From Liolophura sinensis (taxonomy: Eukaryota; Mollusca; Polyplacophora; Chitonida; Chitonidae), in assembly GCF_032854445.1 (NCBI RefSeq), contig NC_088300.1, positions 33,897,608 through 33,961,607 on the forward strand: a stretch of 64,000 nt of DNA, in the 5' to 3' direction. Under the pieces are notes generated by a model. That model had not been told where the DNA came from, ran no database searches, and worked only from the letters and a program-made list of their open reading frames with translations. Shown here in pieces: positions 21,726 to 34,319 of this stretch. The position numbers and the translations under genes are program-made. Every line of letters begins with the position of its first letter. Position 1 is the first letter of the stretch.

Positions 21726-22167
21726 AATTCGATTAAAGAGAAATAAAGCCGAATTGAAATTAATAATTTCATATTTAATCACGACAGGATACAATTTCGA
21801 GCTAAATATTCATACATTATTTTTCTAGAAAAGAGTAATCGTTTCATTGTCTCCTCTGGGAAGAGATTTTCAGAGATTACAACTGCATTGGTTGGTCTGG
21901 CTTAATTCAAAGCGTAGCGCTATCGACACAGTTACTGAAATATTAATAAGCATAAAGGTTGTCGAAAGAGAGAGTTCTCTTACCACAGCAACAATGCACA
22001 TGTGTCACGTACACATTTGTTATAGTTGTACTGCGGATGCCTAACCGCTGCTTTCTATATTTGCTTTTTGTATAATTGATGTAACGTGAGAGCTGCCATG
22101 TAAATATATTATCCACAACAATATGCTCAATAGGTTTTTTCTATTTTTTCCTAATTACCACTATGAG

Positions 22168-22194
22168 ACAATAAACGTGTGGCTTGGAGATTCG
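22168..22194 (+). CDS. Possible 27-bp microexon, plus strand
   Basis: A long pyrimidine tract (ttttttctattttttcc) leads to atgag, then nine codons (TINVWLGDS) in phase 0, then GTGAGC. Splice signals look good but the segment is too short to judge coding. Confidence 0.2.
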
Positions 22195-22199
22195 GTGAG

Positions 22200-25160
22200 C
22201 TTACCATGTAATTTGTATACCTAAAAGAAGTCTGGTGCGTGTAGTACATCGATATCTATTGTCTGACAGTATTGAAGGACATCAAATGGTCTGCTTCTGA
22301 TTTCTTTTTCTGAATGGATATGTAATACCCACTATGTAAAGAAAGAGATTATTTCCATGTTACACGTTTTTCGAGATCGTATATAAAGGCAGATATACTG
22401 CTATATTATTTTATTGCATTAATACCTTTCCCACGCAATGTGAACTCGGGTCCAAGTTGAATTGGCCTCCTGTAATACATGAGTACTATACATTATCGCT
22501 ATGGCTACAAATCACCATCGAAAAGGCAGAAAAAACAACTAACTACATGCTTGCAATAGTATTATTTTAGATCGGAAAAATTCTCCATTGTTTTGCCTAC
22601 ATTTATAAAAAAAAATGCTTTCGTGCAGGAACATCCCAGCAGTGCGTGTTTAAGTATTTCTTGAGACAAGATGGGATGAAATAAACAGCTCCTGTTGTTG
22701 ATGGAGAAAGGTGCACCCATCTCCAAATTAAACTATATATATACATATGTTCCGGCATGGAACCAGTATTGCGAAGAATTTAAATACAGAGCTTACTTTC
22801 ATATATAAAAAGTATGCACTATAGCATATACCTTGAGTTACCTTGAGTGTTTTCATAATCCTTTCACGTGCCTAAGAAAAACACTTACGCCTTGTGTGCC
22901 TAACATGACTGACTACTTTGTAAGTCATCACTTGATCACATGACAGGCCGTGCAACTGTTGTCCTCGTTTCACTATACGATGTATCCGGAGATGTCTATC
23001 CTTCAAAGGCATCACATATTTTGCCCCGTGGTTAAGGCGGCTAATGCACTTCCCAAGAGACTAGATTGATTTGCTTTGGTGCAGGATAAACCTTACGCTA
23101 TAATACCTTTCGAAACTCCCTTTGTGGTTTACAAAAGATACCACGTACCAAATAGCAAGGCTTTAATCATGTCTTTGGACTAATACAAAAGACTAACCAC
23201 AAAACATAAGAGGTCGTAATATAGCAAGGGATTGCCATTTGAGAGTACTTTCCTTTGTAGACTTTGAAGCCTAATAACGTTTATCTCTAATTTTTGGCGA
23301 ACTGGCGACATGGATCAAAGATCATGATCTCTCCACTGGAGTTCTAGAGAAGTTTAAGTTGACAAAAAACCTGACAATAGTGTATCTCCTAAACGATGAC
23401 GTTTAATGTTTGGAGAAACTGGAATGCCCCTTTGAAAGCATCAACATTATTTGAGGATTGTACAAACTTCCTGCCCAAAGCCGGAATTGAACCTTTACCA
23501 TCTGCATGCTTGCTACTCAAAGACAAGCGCCACTACCACGACCACACACGTGTTAATTTCGCGCTATCGACAGATTTATAGAGGTTTCTTATGCAGTACA
23601 CTTTACCTTGGCTGTCACAAATGAGTTCGTTCGTTTCAAGCTCGCTTTAGTCCTTTGCACCCTCACTGGGGAACTAGGTCGACGTTAATGGTAACCCCAA
23701 AGCCATAAGTGGTTGGATGCTTAGAGCCACTGAGTTCGTAATTTGTGTATGTGTTTGTATGGGTTTTGTTCTTTCCGGAAATCCAAATCCAACTAATTGT
23801 TGCGAAGGGCATCGTTAATATCATGTTCTAAAAAAGGTACATGCGTTATTAGCACGAACCTTTTTTTAATACTGTGTGTAGCACGGAAAAAATCATTTCT
23901 AATCGGAATCTGTCAATAGTATTGTGCAACTGCCTCAGTGACAAAACTATTGGTACATGCAGATGTAGGTACTTAATGCAGGCAAACAGGCTGGGCCTCA
24001 AATCACCTGCAGTGTAGCATAGAGCAATTACTCAGTCCGAACGTATAGGGTTCAGTCAAACGGACACTACCAGACACTAAATTACTCAACCTCTCACCTA
24101 AATGGCTACAATTCTGAGTACACTCTTTTCCAATTTTTCAGGCAGTTAAATGCAACATTTTAGTAAACCCTGATGTAACGGGCATTGGTAGTATGTAGAA
24201 TAACATGTGAATCTGCTGATTGCTTCCATTTTATAAAATGTATTGTGGATTCTCTTTCTGACTGTAGCACACGTTTTCACACTCCCGGTTTATAGGTGAG
24301 TCACACTCTTCCTGAATGTCAATTCCGTTTTAAGTGCTCTGTAAACCGTCTAATTAGAAAGCATGATCCGGCACTGTTTACCACGTTTCCCCGACCTTAA
24401 CTATCAATGCTCTTCTGTCCCATCACCCACCCATGCAATCTGGGTTAGTCGTACATTCGAGGACAATATACATGTTTTGTCCCAGTGAGGGGCTAATGCC
24501 AGCAGATTTATCACTGTCAGCGGTGATCAATCCTTTCCACGACAAGGACGTTAACTATGGCTCTGTCTGTACCTAGACACTGGTCAGTGTCTCGTGTGAC
24601 TTTTACGACCGCTGAACTTAAGGCCATCAATCCAGACGGTTAAACGCGTTGGCTTACATGCCGTGGAGAACGCCTAATACAGACTCCCTGATACAAATGG
24701 TGATTTGCAAGTGGACATGCTATGTGTAGACTTTGAATTTCAAAATGTATGGCGTTTTATGAATTTGGCAACTCGTTAATTTCAAATAAATCAAATTATA
24801 CAGAATGTATAATATTCACAAGAATCGCTGTGGGCAGTCAGATGACAATAATCAATTCTGCAAGCATTTCCACCCGGGAAAAATTTTGCTTCATTTCAAA
24901 TAATATTTGGAAAATAAAACAAACCCTAGTAAACTTGTCAAAGATATTTGCATTTATACAATTATTTGTTTTATTTGCAACTGACTTGCTCGAAATATGT
25001 TCATAGATATAACACTATTCACATCAGGTTAATTGGAAACACGAATACTCTCAAAAATATTTAGCCAAAATTTAGCAAACACAGCCGATTTAAACAAAAC
25101 GATTTTTATGGCTTTAAAGCATTGGAGTAAAATACATTGTAAGATTAATTTTAAAAAAAC
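22200..25160. other. No gene seen
   Basis: AT-rich intronic or intergenic sequence apart from the tRNA-like remnant at 23025. Donor-like GTAAGT at 22916 lacks a partner. Confidence 0.45.
23025..23080 (+). repeat. tRNA-like remnant
   Basis: gtggttaaggcggctaatgc resembles the D-arm of tRNA-Leu/Ser or a tRNA-derived SINE head, but no matching T arm or acceptor stem follows. Not a tRNA gene. Confidence 0.25.
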
Positions 25161-25229
25161 AGAGGAAATACATGGCAATCGTAAAATGTACGTACTCCTG
25201 CATGTCAGAAGAGATTTCGGTTGCCCGGT

Positions 25230-25412
25230 CAAAGAGCTACCATTCCTCAGAACCGACTCCTCTGGGTGGAATGGCTTGTATTGAAAGGATATTGGGGCAA
25301 TATAACCTTAGCCACAGCGAGGCTTCCTGGACCCACTGGTCCATCAATAATCTCCTCCAACTTGATCACACAGCCGCGGAATACTTACTGAAAATTTTGA
25401 AGACGGACGGGT
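25230..25412. CDS. Exon-like island, strand undecided
   Basis: A GC-richer island in AT-rich DNA. Plus strand: a good acceptor (agctaccattcctcag) ends at 25250 and a weak GTAAAA donor follows 25410, with a frame reading MACIERILGQYNLSHSEAS. Minus strand: acceptor-like ttcaaaattttcag, then a frame reading KLEEIIDGPVGPGSLAVAK. All are plausible peptides, so I report an island rather than a gene. Confidence 0.25.
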
Positions 25413-25669
25413 AAAATCGATATCTTGTTAAGGAAAGATAATATCACTGATAAAAATGCAATTTCTCCACAGACGCCTCATGGGATGAGGATTTTTATGT
25501 AACAGTTTCTGGAAGTGTATTCAGAGCCTTACTTATAATTGACGCAGAAGGACACTGGCCAAGTCGAATGCCCGTTTGGTAAATTCCATGTATTTGTCGT
25601 CGTGGAAGCAATAAGAAGCTATAGGTTTTCTTTTTAAAATGTACAGCTGCACATGTTGCTTTTTGTCAA

Positions 25670-25729
25670 ATGGAGTCTTCCACTGAATTACGTCACACAA
25701 CAGTTTTAATTTCTTTAAACCTCACTAAG
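25670..25729 (+). CDS. Possible short first exon, plus strand
   Basis: The ATG opens 20 codons (MESSTELRHTTVLISLNLTK) and ends in phase 0 at a strong AAG-GTGAGC donor. G at +4 is favourable, C at -3 is not. The hydrophobic VLISLNL part is too short to call a signal peptide. Isolated, with no matched second exon found. Confidence 0.25.
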
Positions 25730-26298
25730 GTGAGCTACTAAGATCGTGTTTTCTCTTGCTGCATCGATAAATATGACATTCGCATGTATACACTATTAAA
25801 ACATTAAGCATCCAGTTCGATTAATTTGTACATCGAAATTTTCTATAAATTTTGTAGAACAATACATGTAATGTAAGTAACGCCTCTATCAACTCTCTAA
25901 TCTGCACATTGAGAACAATATCGACACAGAATTATTATCTATATGCCCAAGCTCCATTCCATATACGTAACTGGAATTTCAAACTTTAAAAGGCTTTATT
26001 AAGTCCGAAGAAAAAAAAATCATACAATATGCATTCATAACTGTAATTACACTTATTGATCGCACGTTACAATTCGGACCGCGGTGCCCTTAACAGAAGT
26101 AAAATTCGATTCTTAAATATAGCTTTAGGAAAGAAGTTACGTAACTCTACACATTGCGGTCATTCACATGTCACTATATCTAGGGGTCGAGTGAGATGGA
26201 ATTCCCAAAGGCCTTCGTGTTTGTGCCAAACAGAATACACCCTGCATAGATGGCCAGAAGCAGTAAATTTGCCCATAACGTTGGTCGATTCTCCAACG

Positions 26299-26340
26299 AA
26301 GAGAGAGACAGAGTGGGAGAGAGAGATAGAAAGAGAGGAT
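26299..26340 (+). repeat. GA-rich tract
   Basis: Imperfect (GA)n with interruptions; purine-only on this strand. Confidence 0.8.
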
Positions 26341-26438
26341 AAAAAACGCGGTGAGAAGAGTAATTTCTCTCGGGGGACGCCTTTAGCTTGAGTTAGTTTT
26401 GGAATTTATCTGGCGGTGAATGATTCGCGTGATTATCT

Positions 26439-26630
26439 ATGCCCGATTGTTGCCGTCCCGAATATAAAGCCATTTTGGCCTGGAAGGCAGATGAGAAGAA
26501 GTGTTTGGCATTGGCAGGGCAAGCTGAGGATCCGGTGTTTGTCTGGAACTCGACTGTCGGTTGTTTTTCCGTGCGCTTTCATGATTTACAAGGTTCCGTT
26601 TTGTTGGTCATTGGCGACAGACATAATTGA
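26439..26630 (+). CDS. Possible 63-codon coding segment, plus strand
   Basis: The ATG opens 63 codons to TGA: MPDCCRPEYKAILAWKADEK, then VFVWNSTVGCFSVRF and VLLVIGDRHN. The segment is GC-richer than its flanks. The minus strand has a rival short frame with a strong start context (MALYSGRQQSG). No clear splice pair was found for either. Confidence 0.22.
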   Translation: MPDCCRPEYKAILAWKADEKKCLALAGQAEDPVFVWNSTVGCFSVRFHDLQGSVLLVIGDRHN

Positions 26631-26659
26631 CGCTCTCTTTCTCAGGTCTTACTGAGGTT

Positions 26660-28070
26660 GTAAATTAACACGTGAACTAATCACTGATTACATGAAACCG
26701 GTAAATCTCAATTTACCTCTTTTATGATAGTGTTAACTGTTCATGTAAATGCTTAGTTAAACGCTCCACAGCACTATGGCATATTTACGTATAATTGCGT
26801 GTAACAAATACCGATGTTGGCAGTAATTTATTACACGCCCACAGGTCTCGAGTTACTGAGTGTTGCGCAAAAATGCACGGACAACTTGTATGTAGTAGAC
26901 ATCCATCAGTGACTGTTGAGAATGTTTCTGAGACAATTAAGTCAACAACGAAATGAACACAATGTGTGTAAATGTCTAACGGCGTTATAACTTGGACTCT
27001 CTTTAGATTGTTAAAATAAAACAATGTGATTATTTTCCCATATTTGTCCCAGCGGACTGGGGAGATTATGAAGAAAAACAATTCGGTGGAAGTAGGAGCA
27101 TGTATTGTTTAATCGATATCCTGAACGTAGAGGCTGACACATCACACAGAAATCGAAAACCAATTCAGATGGTCATCCGTCAGATTCGGCGTGGTCTATG
27201 TAATATGCAAGGTTCACATGGGGAAATACATATAGAGGGTCATCTTATTTAATTGTCATAATAGCCCTAACACCAGAAATGATGGAGGCGCACGTGGGAG
27301 CATTGGAGAGTGGAAGATATGAGTAACGACGTCTCACGGGACAATCCACTGTTCTAATGGGAAATATCTATATTGTCTGTTTATTTAATAGATGTTCTAA
27401 TCTTATTAATAAATGTGAATCACGTGAGATTATATATATGTAATGCATAACACATGGGTATATTAGAACCACCGAAAGACCTTTTATGTTGTCTTGAAAG
27501 CTCATACATATTACAGTTGGTCACCACAATTCAGCAGCAACCGGAAGGGAGTTAACTATTCAGGAGATAATGACCGCCGTGCATTTTGAAAATAAACATC
27601 ATGGAATCACGTGATAAGTGACAGCAATTTTATTGGTATATAATGCATTCCCTATCGACCAACCATATGAGGTCAGATGATAAAAGACATCTGCATTCTC
27701 TGTTTAAGTCGAAATTGCCTTGATTTATTTTTTCTTATGGCACTTATGGCGGGATTTCAAGGGTCTAAAATCAAAAATATTGATTATGCTGCACACCTAT
27801 AAACCTTATAAATTTTTCAGTGTATATAAACGCTTGAGATGTCTTTGTCTTAACATTTATAAATGTGCAACCCAACCCACAAAACTAATATGACTGCCTG
27901 TAACCAATATGGTTTAAATAGGATTTATGTTAGTCACGCAAGCTTGGAGGCTCATCCTCAAAGGACAAGAAGTATAGTGTATCAGGACATTGCTTAGGCT
28001 AATTAGATTAACATGGCAAGTGGATTTATAAGACGGAGAAATCTAATCAAAAGCAACTCACTTGTAAATC
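26660..28070. other. No gene seen
   Basis: AT-rich, no repeats of note, no splice-bounded open frame. Confidence 0.45.
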
Positions 28071-28239
28071 CTTGTTGACGATAAAGACTGCTGGGTGTGA
28101 TAGCTTTCCTGGTATCGCTACCAGAACATACTCACTGACCTGTTGGGATTGGAAGAAGCCTGTATTCACTGGAAATCCATTAATACTAATCCGACTTCAA
28201 CAAAACAAAAGCCTTGCTTCATTGACCCCAATTTGTCAG

Positions 28240-28325
28240 AGGCCCACATATCTCCAAGCAATTATATTAGTAGCGAACCGGCGCCCGTGTTCACCGAAAA
28301 CAAATCACCGAGATGACACAGTGAA
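28240..28325 (+). CDS. Possible internal exon, plus strand
   Basis: Acceptor-like gaccccaatttgtcag, then 28 codons plus two bases open to a GAA-GTAAGT donor: RPTYLQAIILVANRRPC, then SPKTNHRDDTV. The frame is also open upstream to 28072. Not recognised. Confidence 0.27.
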
Positions 28326-28581
28326 GTAAGTGCAGCGCCATCCATCAACAGTGGGTGGGTACAATACAACGGCTAATGGCCAGTTTAGACAATTGTCGGG
28401 GGTGGGAGCAATGAGGATTCGATTTCAGTATTAAGCCCACTGCCTTTTTAAACCTTTTTCAGAACTAGCCAAACCTATACCGAACTCGACGACCTTGGCC
28501 AAGCGGTAGAATTAACCAAAACCCGTTCAGCGCTCACTACATTCGGTAGAAATTTTGCAGTACAAGATCAAGGTAACTTAC

Positions 28582-28609
28582 AGACAGGCGCATGGATTGT
28601 CAAAGCCAT
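28582..28609 (-). CDS. Possible very short first exon, minus strand
   Basis: ATG with A at -3 and G at +4, nine codons (MALTIHAPV) plus one base, then GTAAGT. Short enough to be chance. Confidence 0.17.
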
Positions 28610-29772
28610 TGTGGGTCTGTATCTCTATGCTTGAATTTATAATTCACTGAGCGTTTGCAAATTTTTTAACGCAGCTCTAAGGTATACGGAATCTCTCTCT
28701 CTTGTTTATTAATGCGTTTCGCAACTAATATGAGCTGTTCTTCGGGAGGACGGCGATATTGCTTTTGTTCATGTTGTTCGAGATGGATTTCTCCTTTTTT
28801 TATTATTTGATAGCCAGGTCACAGCATGTGATCTGCGCATCAACCATTATTGCCTTGCTAACTGACGAAAGTTCTTTCCAGCTTCTTTAACAAAAGAATG
28901 CAGTGTCCCAATCTCCGGTTTCTCAAAATTTTAAATACTGTTATAATAAAATACTATATTTCTTAATTTATATGTCAAATAGAATACCTTTACATATAAG
29001 TTACGTGTTCATTTGATGTACAGGGCATTGTCAGAATATATGAATTCTTCAGAATAAATCATATCATAACGCCAAAAGTATTAAATAACCCCCTGTCCTT
29101 ACTGCGTTATTTCCATCTCATATCGATAGAGACAATATTTGTGATATATCGACTTGCATGTTGAATCATGATGTACTGAAGTGTTGTGTAAACTTTGCTG
29201 ACCCTTGCATTTTTATACGCTTGTTGGTACATGTATGCTCTACATTCTCTGGTATACTATGCACCACCGATGTAAGGACAACATGCCTGTACATCAATTA
29301 TCAGTAGTATCCAACGTATGGAACCCCGATGAGGCCATCTTATCTATGGGAATAGGTCAGATACAATCGTCTATATGGAATAACGTTAATACCAGATAAC
29401 AGTGTCCGTTAAATACACAATTATAACTGTATCTCTAGGCGTGAATGAATTTGGTTTGAGGTTAGCAGTTTGATGCCAGGCGATGTCAAGTCAAAGAGGT
29501 CACAGAAAACTGAAACTACAGTATCGATGTTCCAATGCATTTGCACTTCACTTCAATATGACAAGGAAGATGTCTCACATGAAATATACGATTGATGTAA
29601 AATACCTTAGACACCACAGGAAGATTAATAAAGTTTTCCAAACCAGCGACATTGCTACTAGGAACTGCATATATAGGCTACTAGACTATACTTGCCTGCA
29701 AATATTTATTACTAAATAAGAAAACTGCATCCATCTCTACTTGGGCCTGGGGGTTTCCAATCCAACAAAAGA

Positions 29773-29856
29773 TTTACAAAATAGAGAGTAAATCCAGAAC
29801 AGCGACGACAGTGTGGTTATTGGCAAATGGTCACACGTAACTGGTGAAATAGGGTC
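29773..29856 (-). repeat. Member of an unnamed dispersed repeat family
   Basis: The reverse complement reads accctatttcaccagttacg, then tgaccatttgccaataacca and cactgtcgtcgctgttctgg. The same string, with variations, occurs at 33711-33810 and twice at 57045-57273. Confidence 0.65.
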
Positions 29857-29882
29857 TCTTTGTCTCTTTGTTACCTCATTTA

Positions 29883-30030
29883 GGGCCTCCGTGGCTCAGT
29901 TGGTTTGCGCGCTAGTGCAGCGTAATGACCTAGGGGCCCAATGCGGTCCTCACACTATAATGTTGGCCGCCGTCGTATAAGTGAAATATTCTTGAGTACG
30001 GCGTAAAACACCAATCAAAATAAACAAATC
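29883..30030 (+). mobile_element. Internally deleted SINE
   Basis: The head (ggcctccgtggctcagttgg, A box intact) joins directly to the 3' part (ataatgttggccgccgtcg...). The B box and about 100 bp of the central region are missing. A good example of a short derivative. Confidence 0.9.
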
Positions 30031-30904
30031 AAATGACGTCTTGGGTATGACCATCGTTTAAGCAGAACTGAGTAACTCAAAATGCAGTGATGTTAACTGT
30101 AATTTTTTAGACGTCGTTGGTTTAAAATTACTCAAAATGCTGTGTTTTCGTCACATTTAGCATACAATAACAGTAAAACAAGGCAAAGGCACCAGACCTC
30201 GGGGATGCTTAGCCCACCAGTATAGGCCTGGTTAATGTATTAATACTCTACCGTGAATACACACAGCTTCGCTAGCATTCATTAGGCTGACAAAATTAAG
30301 CGTTATTATTTCAGTATGGTAAGCAGGAAAAGATCGGTAACATTCAACAGTCTTAACTGAAAGAAAACGAAAAATAAAGTTAAATATCACTGAAAACAAT
30401 ATATATGAAATTATCTTTTCTTATTTGTCTTCTTTCTTCCACTGAATCATTTTCATTCATTACAAGTGTTTAAATTATAGGGCTGGATTTATTGATTATA
30501 TTCATATTACTGAGTTTGAGATTGTCACTTTCGGAAAAACGTTCATGATCAGTGTATATTGTGTACCTTGGGAGTGTATAATGAGCAGATCAAAGAAAGC
30601 TTTTGGCGATGCCATTGTTTCCTAATTCATATATGACCGAGGAGCGAAGACCGATCATTCCATGATCAAAAATATGTTCTTATTCTTGGTAACGAACCCG
30701 AGAACCTTTTGTTTTCATCACCATTAAGAGGACCATAGCCTACAAGGCAGTATTACACGGTAAGGAACACGATTCATTTATTTTAACGTTTAAATGTATG
30801 AATGTTAAATTTAGAATCGGACACTGAATATAGAATATAGAAACATAGAATGTATGGAAAATGAACACATGAATGCAGCTATGAACAGAGCGAAAAGTGT
30901 TAGG

Positions 30905-31180
30905 TACAGAAGACCAATTACCACCGAGAGCCTCAATGTACCGATGACCTAAAAACTCTGAGTGAATAACGAATTAAGGCCGAAAAACGTTACATACCAA
31001 TGGCCACAAAATTCTTACTGAAGAACGAATTAAGACAGAGAACCGCTATGTACGGATGACCACAAAACTCTCACTGAAGAACAACTTAAGACAGAGAACC
31101 ATTATGTGCTGATGACCACAAAACTCTTACTGAAGAACGAATTAAGACCGAGAACCGCTACGCACCAATAGCCACAAAAT
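30905..31180 (+). repeat. 56-bp tandem repeat, about five copies
   Basis: The block ccacaaaactct recurs at 30949 (degenerate), 31005, 31061 and 31117, exactly 56 bp apart, each followed by tactgaagaacgaattaaga and cagagaaccg-like sequence. Confidence 0.85.
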
Positions 31181-32760
31181 CCCAGAGCCACACCGAGGAA
31201 CGAAGACCGATGAACGGATCGGGCGATTGTATGACTGACAAAGGATCACCGATGTATGAACGGAACGAAACTGACCGGAGAGAAATAACGGCTATGATAA
31301 GGTACCAAAGAACGCAATTCACTCTGTATTTGCTTCTCTGATTTGGGGTTTATCCAGAACTCCGAAATAATTACATAATGCAGAGGTGGTCAGGATTACA
31401 AGTGGAGCAATCTGTCCAAGGCGCAGGGAGAAATGGTCGCTTTTCACCGGTTATATGGGACATGCCATATCCGAACAACCAAACCTTGAATCGATCACGT
31501 GATCGCATTGGTCAAGGAATAGCAGCTCTGTCTAATTCTGTGCTGTACTCTTCGTGGAGAATTTCGTCTGCTTCGTGTTACCGACATGACGTGCAGCAAA
31601 CAGCGCCACGGTGGAAGTGTTAAAAACATTCGCGGTACTGCTTGTGTGCAAAACTATTCTTCTCTTACACCAAGTTTTCTCCACGTTCTGTTGTTTAAAT
31701 ACGGAACAGGAGGACGTTTCAGAGCAAGTCATGTAAAGGAGAGCAGGGCAGGGTTCATGAGTATATTGTGTACCTACGCATGTTGTATCTAGATCCTTTT
31801 ATCTCTTTCGATACTGGATGGTGGGTGACGTGAGAGATTACGAGGTTTTGCGGGATTATTACTGCCATCCGTACCACACACTGCTCTACACAGCAATAGA
31901 AAAAAAATGCAGTTTACGTGATGGTATTTATTTTTGTCATTTAGATGTATATTTTTTACATTATTTCAAGTAATTTTGTTGTTCTTGAGTTTTTTTCACA
32001 TGCAATTTTTCTGAAATGCTTTTGGAACTATTCAGTGTTTCATACAACAGATATTAATCATACCATAGCGTACTGCGGTGTAACTTATCGACAACCGTAA
32101 ATCAACCGTGTCTTAACAAAACACATTCTGTCAAGTTTGCGCAACACTTTAACTATGACTAGTAATGTGAGCCATTAATTAGCCAGATAGAATGGGGTTT
32201 CATATGAAATCATGCGTAAAGATTGTGACTCGGGTTCAACAGTGGTGACTGCGCACAGGATGTGTTCGCTATAAAAGACCCGGGCTTAATTTAGAAAAAC
32301 CTAATCGGCTGTAATTTCTAGAAGTACGAGCGTGAACAAGAAAAAAAAAAGATTCATTCAAGTGTCATTTCGTGTTTGTACTTATTCGAGTCACTCACGA
32401 CGATAGCTTAAAATACAACGATTTATCGTAACCCGAGAATATAAATGAGTCAAAAAGAGTGAGTTGGTCGATTCCGATGATTTGTTTTCATTTCATAATA
32501 ATTCATTCAAGATAATGAGCCAGACAGGTCAAACAGCTCGAGGTTGAGAGGAAATTGTCTTCATTTTACTGATTCTTGGGCATTAGTGTAAAAGTCTGGT
32601 TATACACCAACTGTAAGTGGAGTGATGAAGTATTGCAGCCCTGCCTTTAATCCACCCAGTCGATTAGCCGGCAAGTTGACATATATAAATTGGGTGTTTC
32701 GCAGCGAGGCTCAATTCGTTGTTTCAAAGATTTTTCAGACTGGGCGAATTACATGACTAT
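31180..32760. other. No secure gene
   Basis: A GC-richer part (31378-31732) is open on both strands (81 and 66 codons with ATG) but lacks splice signals. The rest is AT-rich. Confidence 0.4.
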
Positions 32761-32768
32761 TTTTCTGA

Positions 32769-33253
32769 CACAAACTGGCTGAATAGCTGAATGGCTGAGT
32801 GGTTGACTGACACAGTGGTTGACACAGTGACTGAATGACTGACCAACTGACTGATCCAGTTTCTGTCTGTGACAGTTACTGACTAGCTGCTTGTCGCAGT
32901 GGGTAACTAACTGACGCAGTGGTCGAATGAATAACTGACACAGTGGTTGTATGAGCAACAGACACAGTGGCTAACAAACTGACACAGTGATTGAATGAGT
33001 AACTGACACAGTGGTTGTATGAGCAACAGACACAATGGCTAACAAACTGACGCAGGGATTGAATGAGTAACTGACACAGTGGTTGTATGAGTAGCTGACT
33101 GACTGACACAGTGGCTGACTAGATGTATGTAATTGACATGGTGGCTGACTGACACAGAAGCTGACTGACTGACTGACACAGTGGCTGATTGACACAGTGG
33201 CTGACAAGATACATGTAACTGACACAGTGCCTGACTAACGACTGACTGACACA
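32769..33253 (+). repeat. CTGACACAGTGG array
   Basis: A ~485-bp array of short irregular units built on ctgacacagtgg, with gttgtatgagcaac, gctaacaaactga and gactgactgac variants. The minus strand is open in several frames and would read runs of Ser, Val, Cys, Gln and His; this reflects the repeat, not a protein. A related, sparser tract (actgactggca) occurs at about 43678-43792. Confidence 0.85.
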
Positions 33254-33710
33254 GATGTACCGAATTTGGCAGAATGTTTTTGCTAGAATATTCTTTTATG
33301 GCAATATTAAAAGCAGTCATTTTAGCAGGTGAAGAAAAGAGGTGGGTGCAACGGTGTTCATATATTTGTCTATTTTACGTCAACGGCCCGGCGTTTGGAT
33401 TAAAAAAAAAAAACAAGAAAAAAGTTGGATATTCAACCGGCCTTCAAGTACAAGCATACAAATGGTGTCCGACCGCAACGGTTTCGTGCAAAACGACAGA
33501 ATATGTATCTTATATCTACTGTCCAATGTGACAATCGGCTGGATCTGCAAACTGCTCTTCTGGTTTTACTCTCCATGATATGACCTACCGGTAGTCTTTT
33601 ATATCGTAAAAAGAAGAATAAAGAGGGGTTCTGATCTCTTTGCTTTTTCTTTACCTATTTCCGGTTTTGCCATGTAACCTAAGTGGCTACTATTTAAAAA
33701 ACATCTACAT

Positions 33711-33810
33711 GAACAGTTAAAATTAAACCCTATTTCACTGCTTCACTGGTTACGTGTGACTATTTGCCAACTATCACACTGTTGACGCTGCTCTGGCTTT
33801 ACTCTCAAAG
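33711..33810 (+). repeat. Member of the same unnamed dispersed repeat family
   Basis: gaacagttaaaattaaaccc, then ctggttacgtgtgactattt and cacactgttgacgctgctct. Shares blocks in the same order with the other members. Confidence 0.65.
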
Positions 33811-33918
33811 ATGTTATCTCATATGTTTTCCAATGAAGATTTAAATAGGATTAAGATAACTAAGTACGCCTGCACCTATGTTACACATTAAGCATGGACA
33901 TCTCCCATGGACCTGGGC

Positions 33919-34192
33919 AACACACAAAAACAATTGTGTTATATAAACACAAACCTGTGTTCTTTACAACAAAAACCTAGGACCATATTTGGACAACTCT
34001 ATCTTATGTTCAAGAAAATTAACACAAAATGTGTTGGATGTTATATACAAAACTTATTGAAAAATATACAAGGTTTTGTTGTACTGTATGAATTACCTAA
34101 TTTTTTGATCATATTTAACGCATGTTTGTGTTGGTGGTAACACATTTCTGTGCTGAATGAAAACAACACAAGTTGTGGTGTTAATTTTTACA
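33919..34192. repeat. Cluster of short palindromes with AACACA arms
   Basis: GTGTT-atata-AACAC at 33936-33950, AACACA-aacc-TGTGTT at 33946-33961, AACACA-aaa-TGTGTT at 34021-34035, AACACA-tttc-TGTG near 34139, and cacaagttgtggtg near 34178. May be a degenerate foldback or non-autonomous DNA element; no clear terminal repeats or target site were found. Confidence 0.45.
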
Positions 34193-34286
34193 CAAGCGTT
34201 TTTTGCGTGTAGCAATATTTACCAGCTAATATCAAACTAGCGATTAATTCAGCAGTTTAAACTGGCTGTACAAAAACTAGCTAATA

Positions 34287-34316
34287 ATGAAGCAAAGCCT
34301 AATGAGCTGGATCAAG
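34287..34316 (+). CDS. Possible short first exon, plus strand
   Basis: ATG with A at -3, ten codons (MKQSLMSWIK), phase 0 end at AAG-GTAGGA. Isolated. Confidence 0.18.
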
Positions 34317-34319
34317 GTA

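Noticed and set aside
24636-24676. tRNA-like ggttaaacgcgttggcttac
   Set aside because: No T arm or matching acceptor stem; at most a remnant of a tRNA-derived repeat.
26056-26391. 111-codon plus-strand frame
   Set aside because: No ATG at its start and its end runs through a GA-rich tract giving a Glu/Arg-rich artefact.
32749-33320. Several overlapping minus-strand frames rich in Ser, Val, Cys, Gln
   Set aside because: They follow the CTGACACAGTGG repeat in multiple frames; stop-free only because of the repeat sequence.
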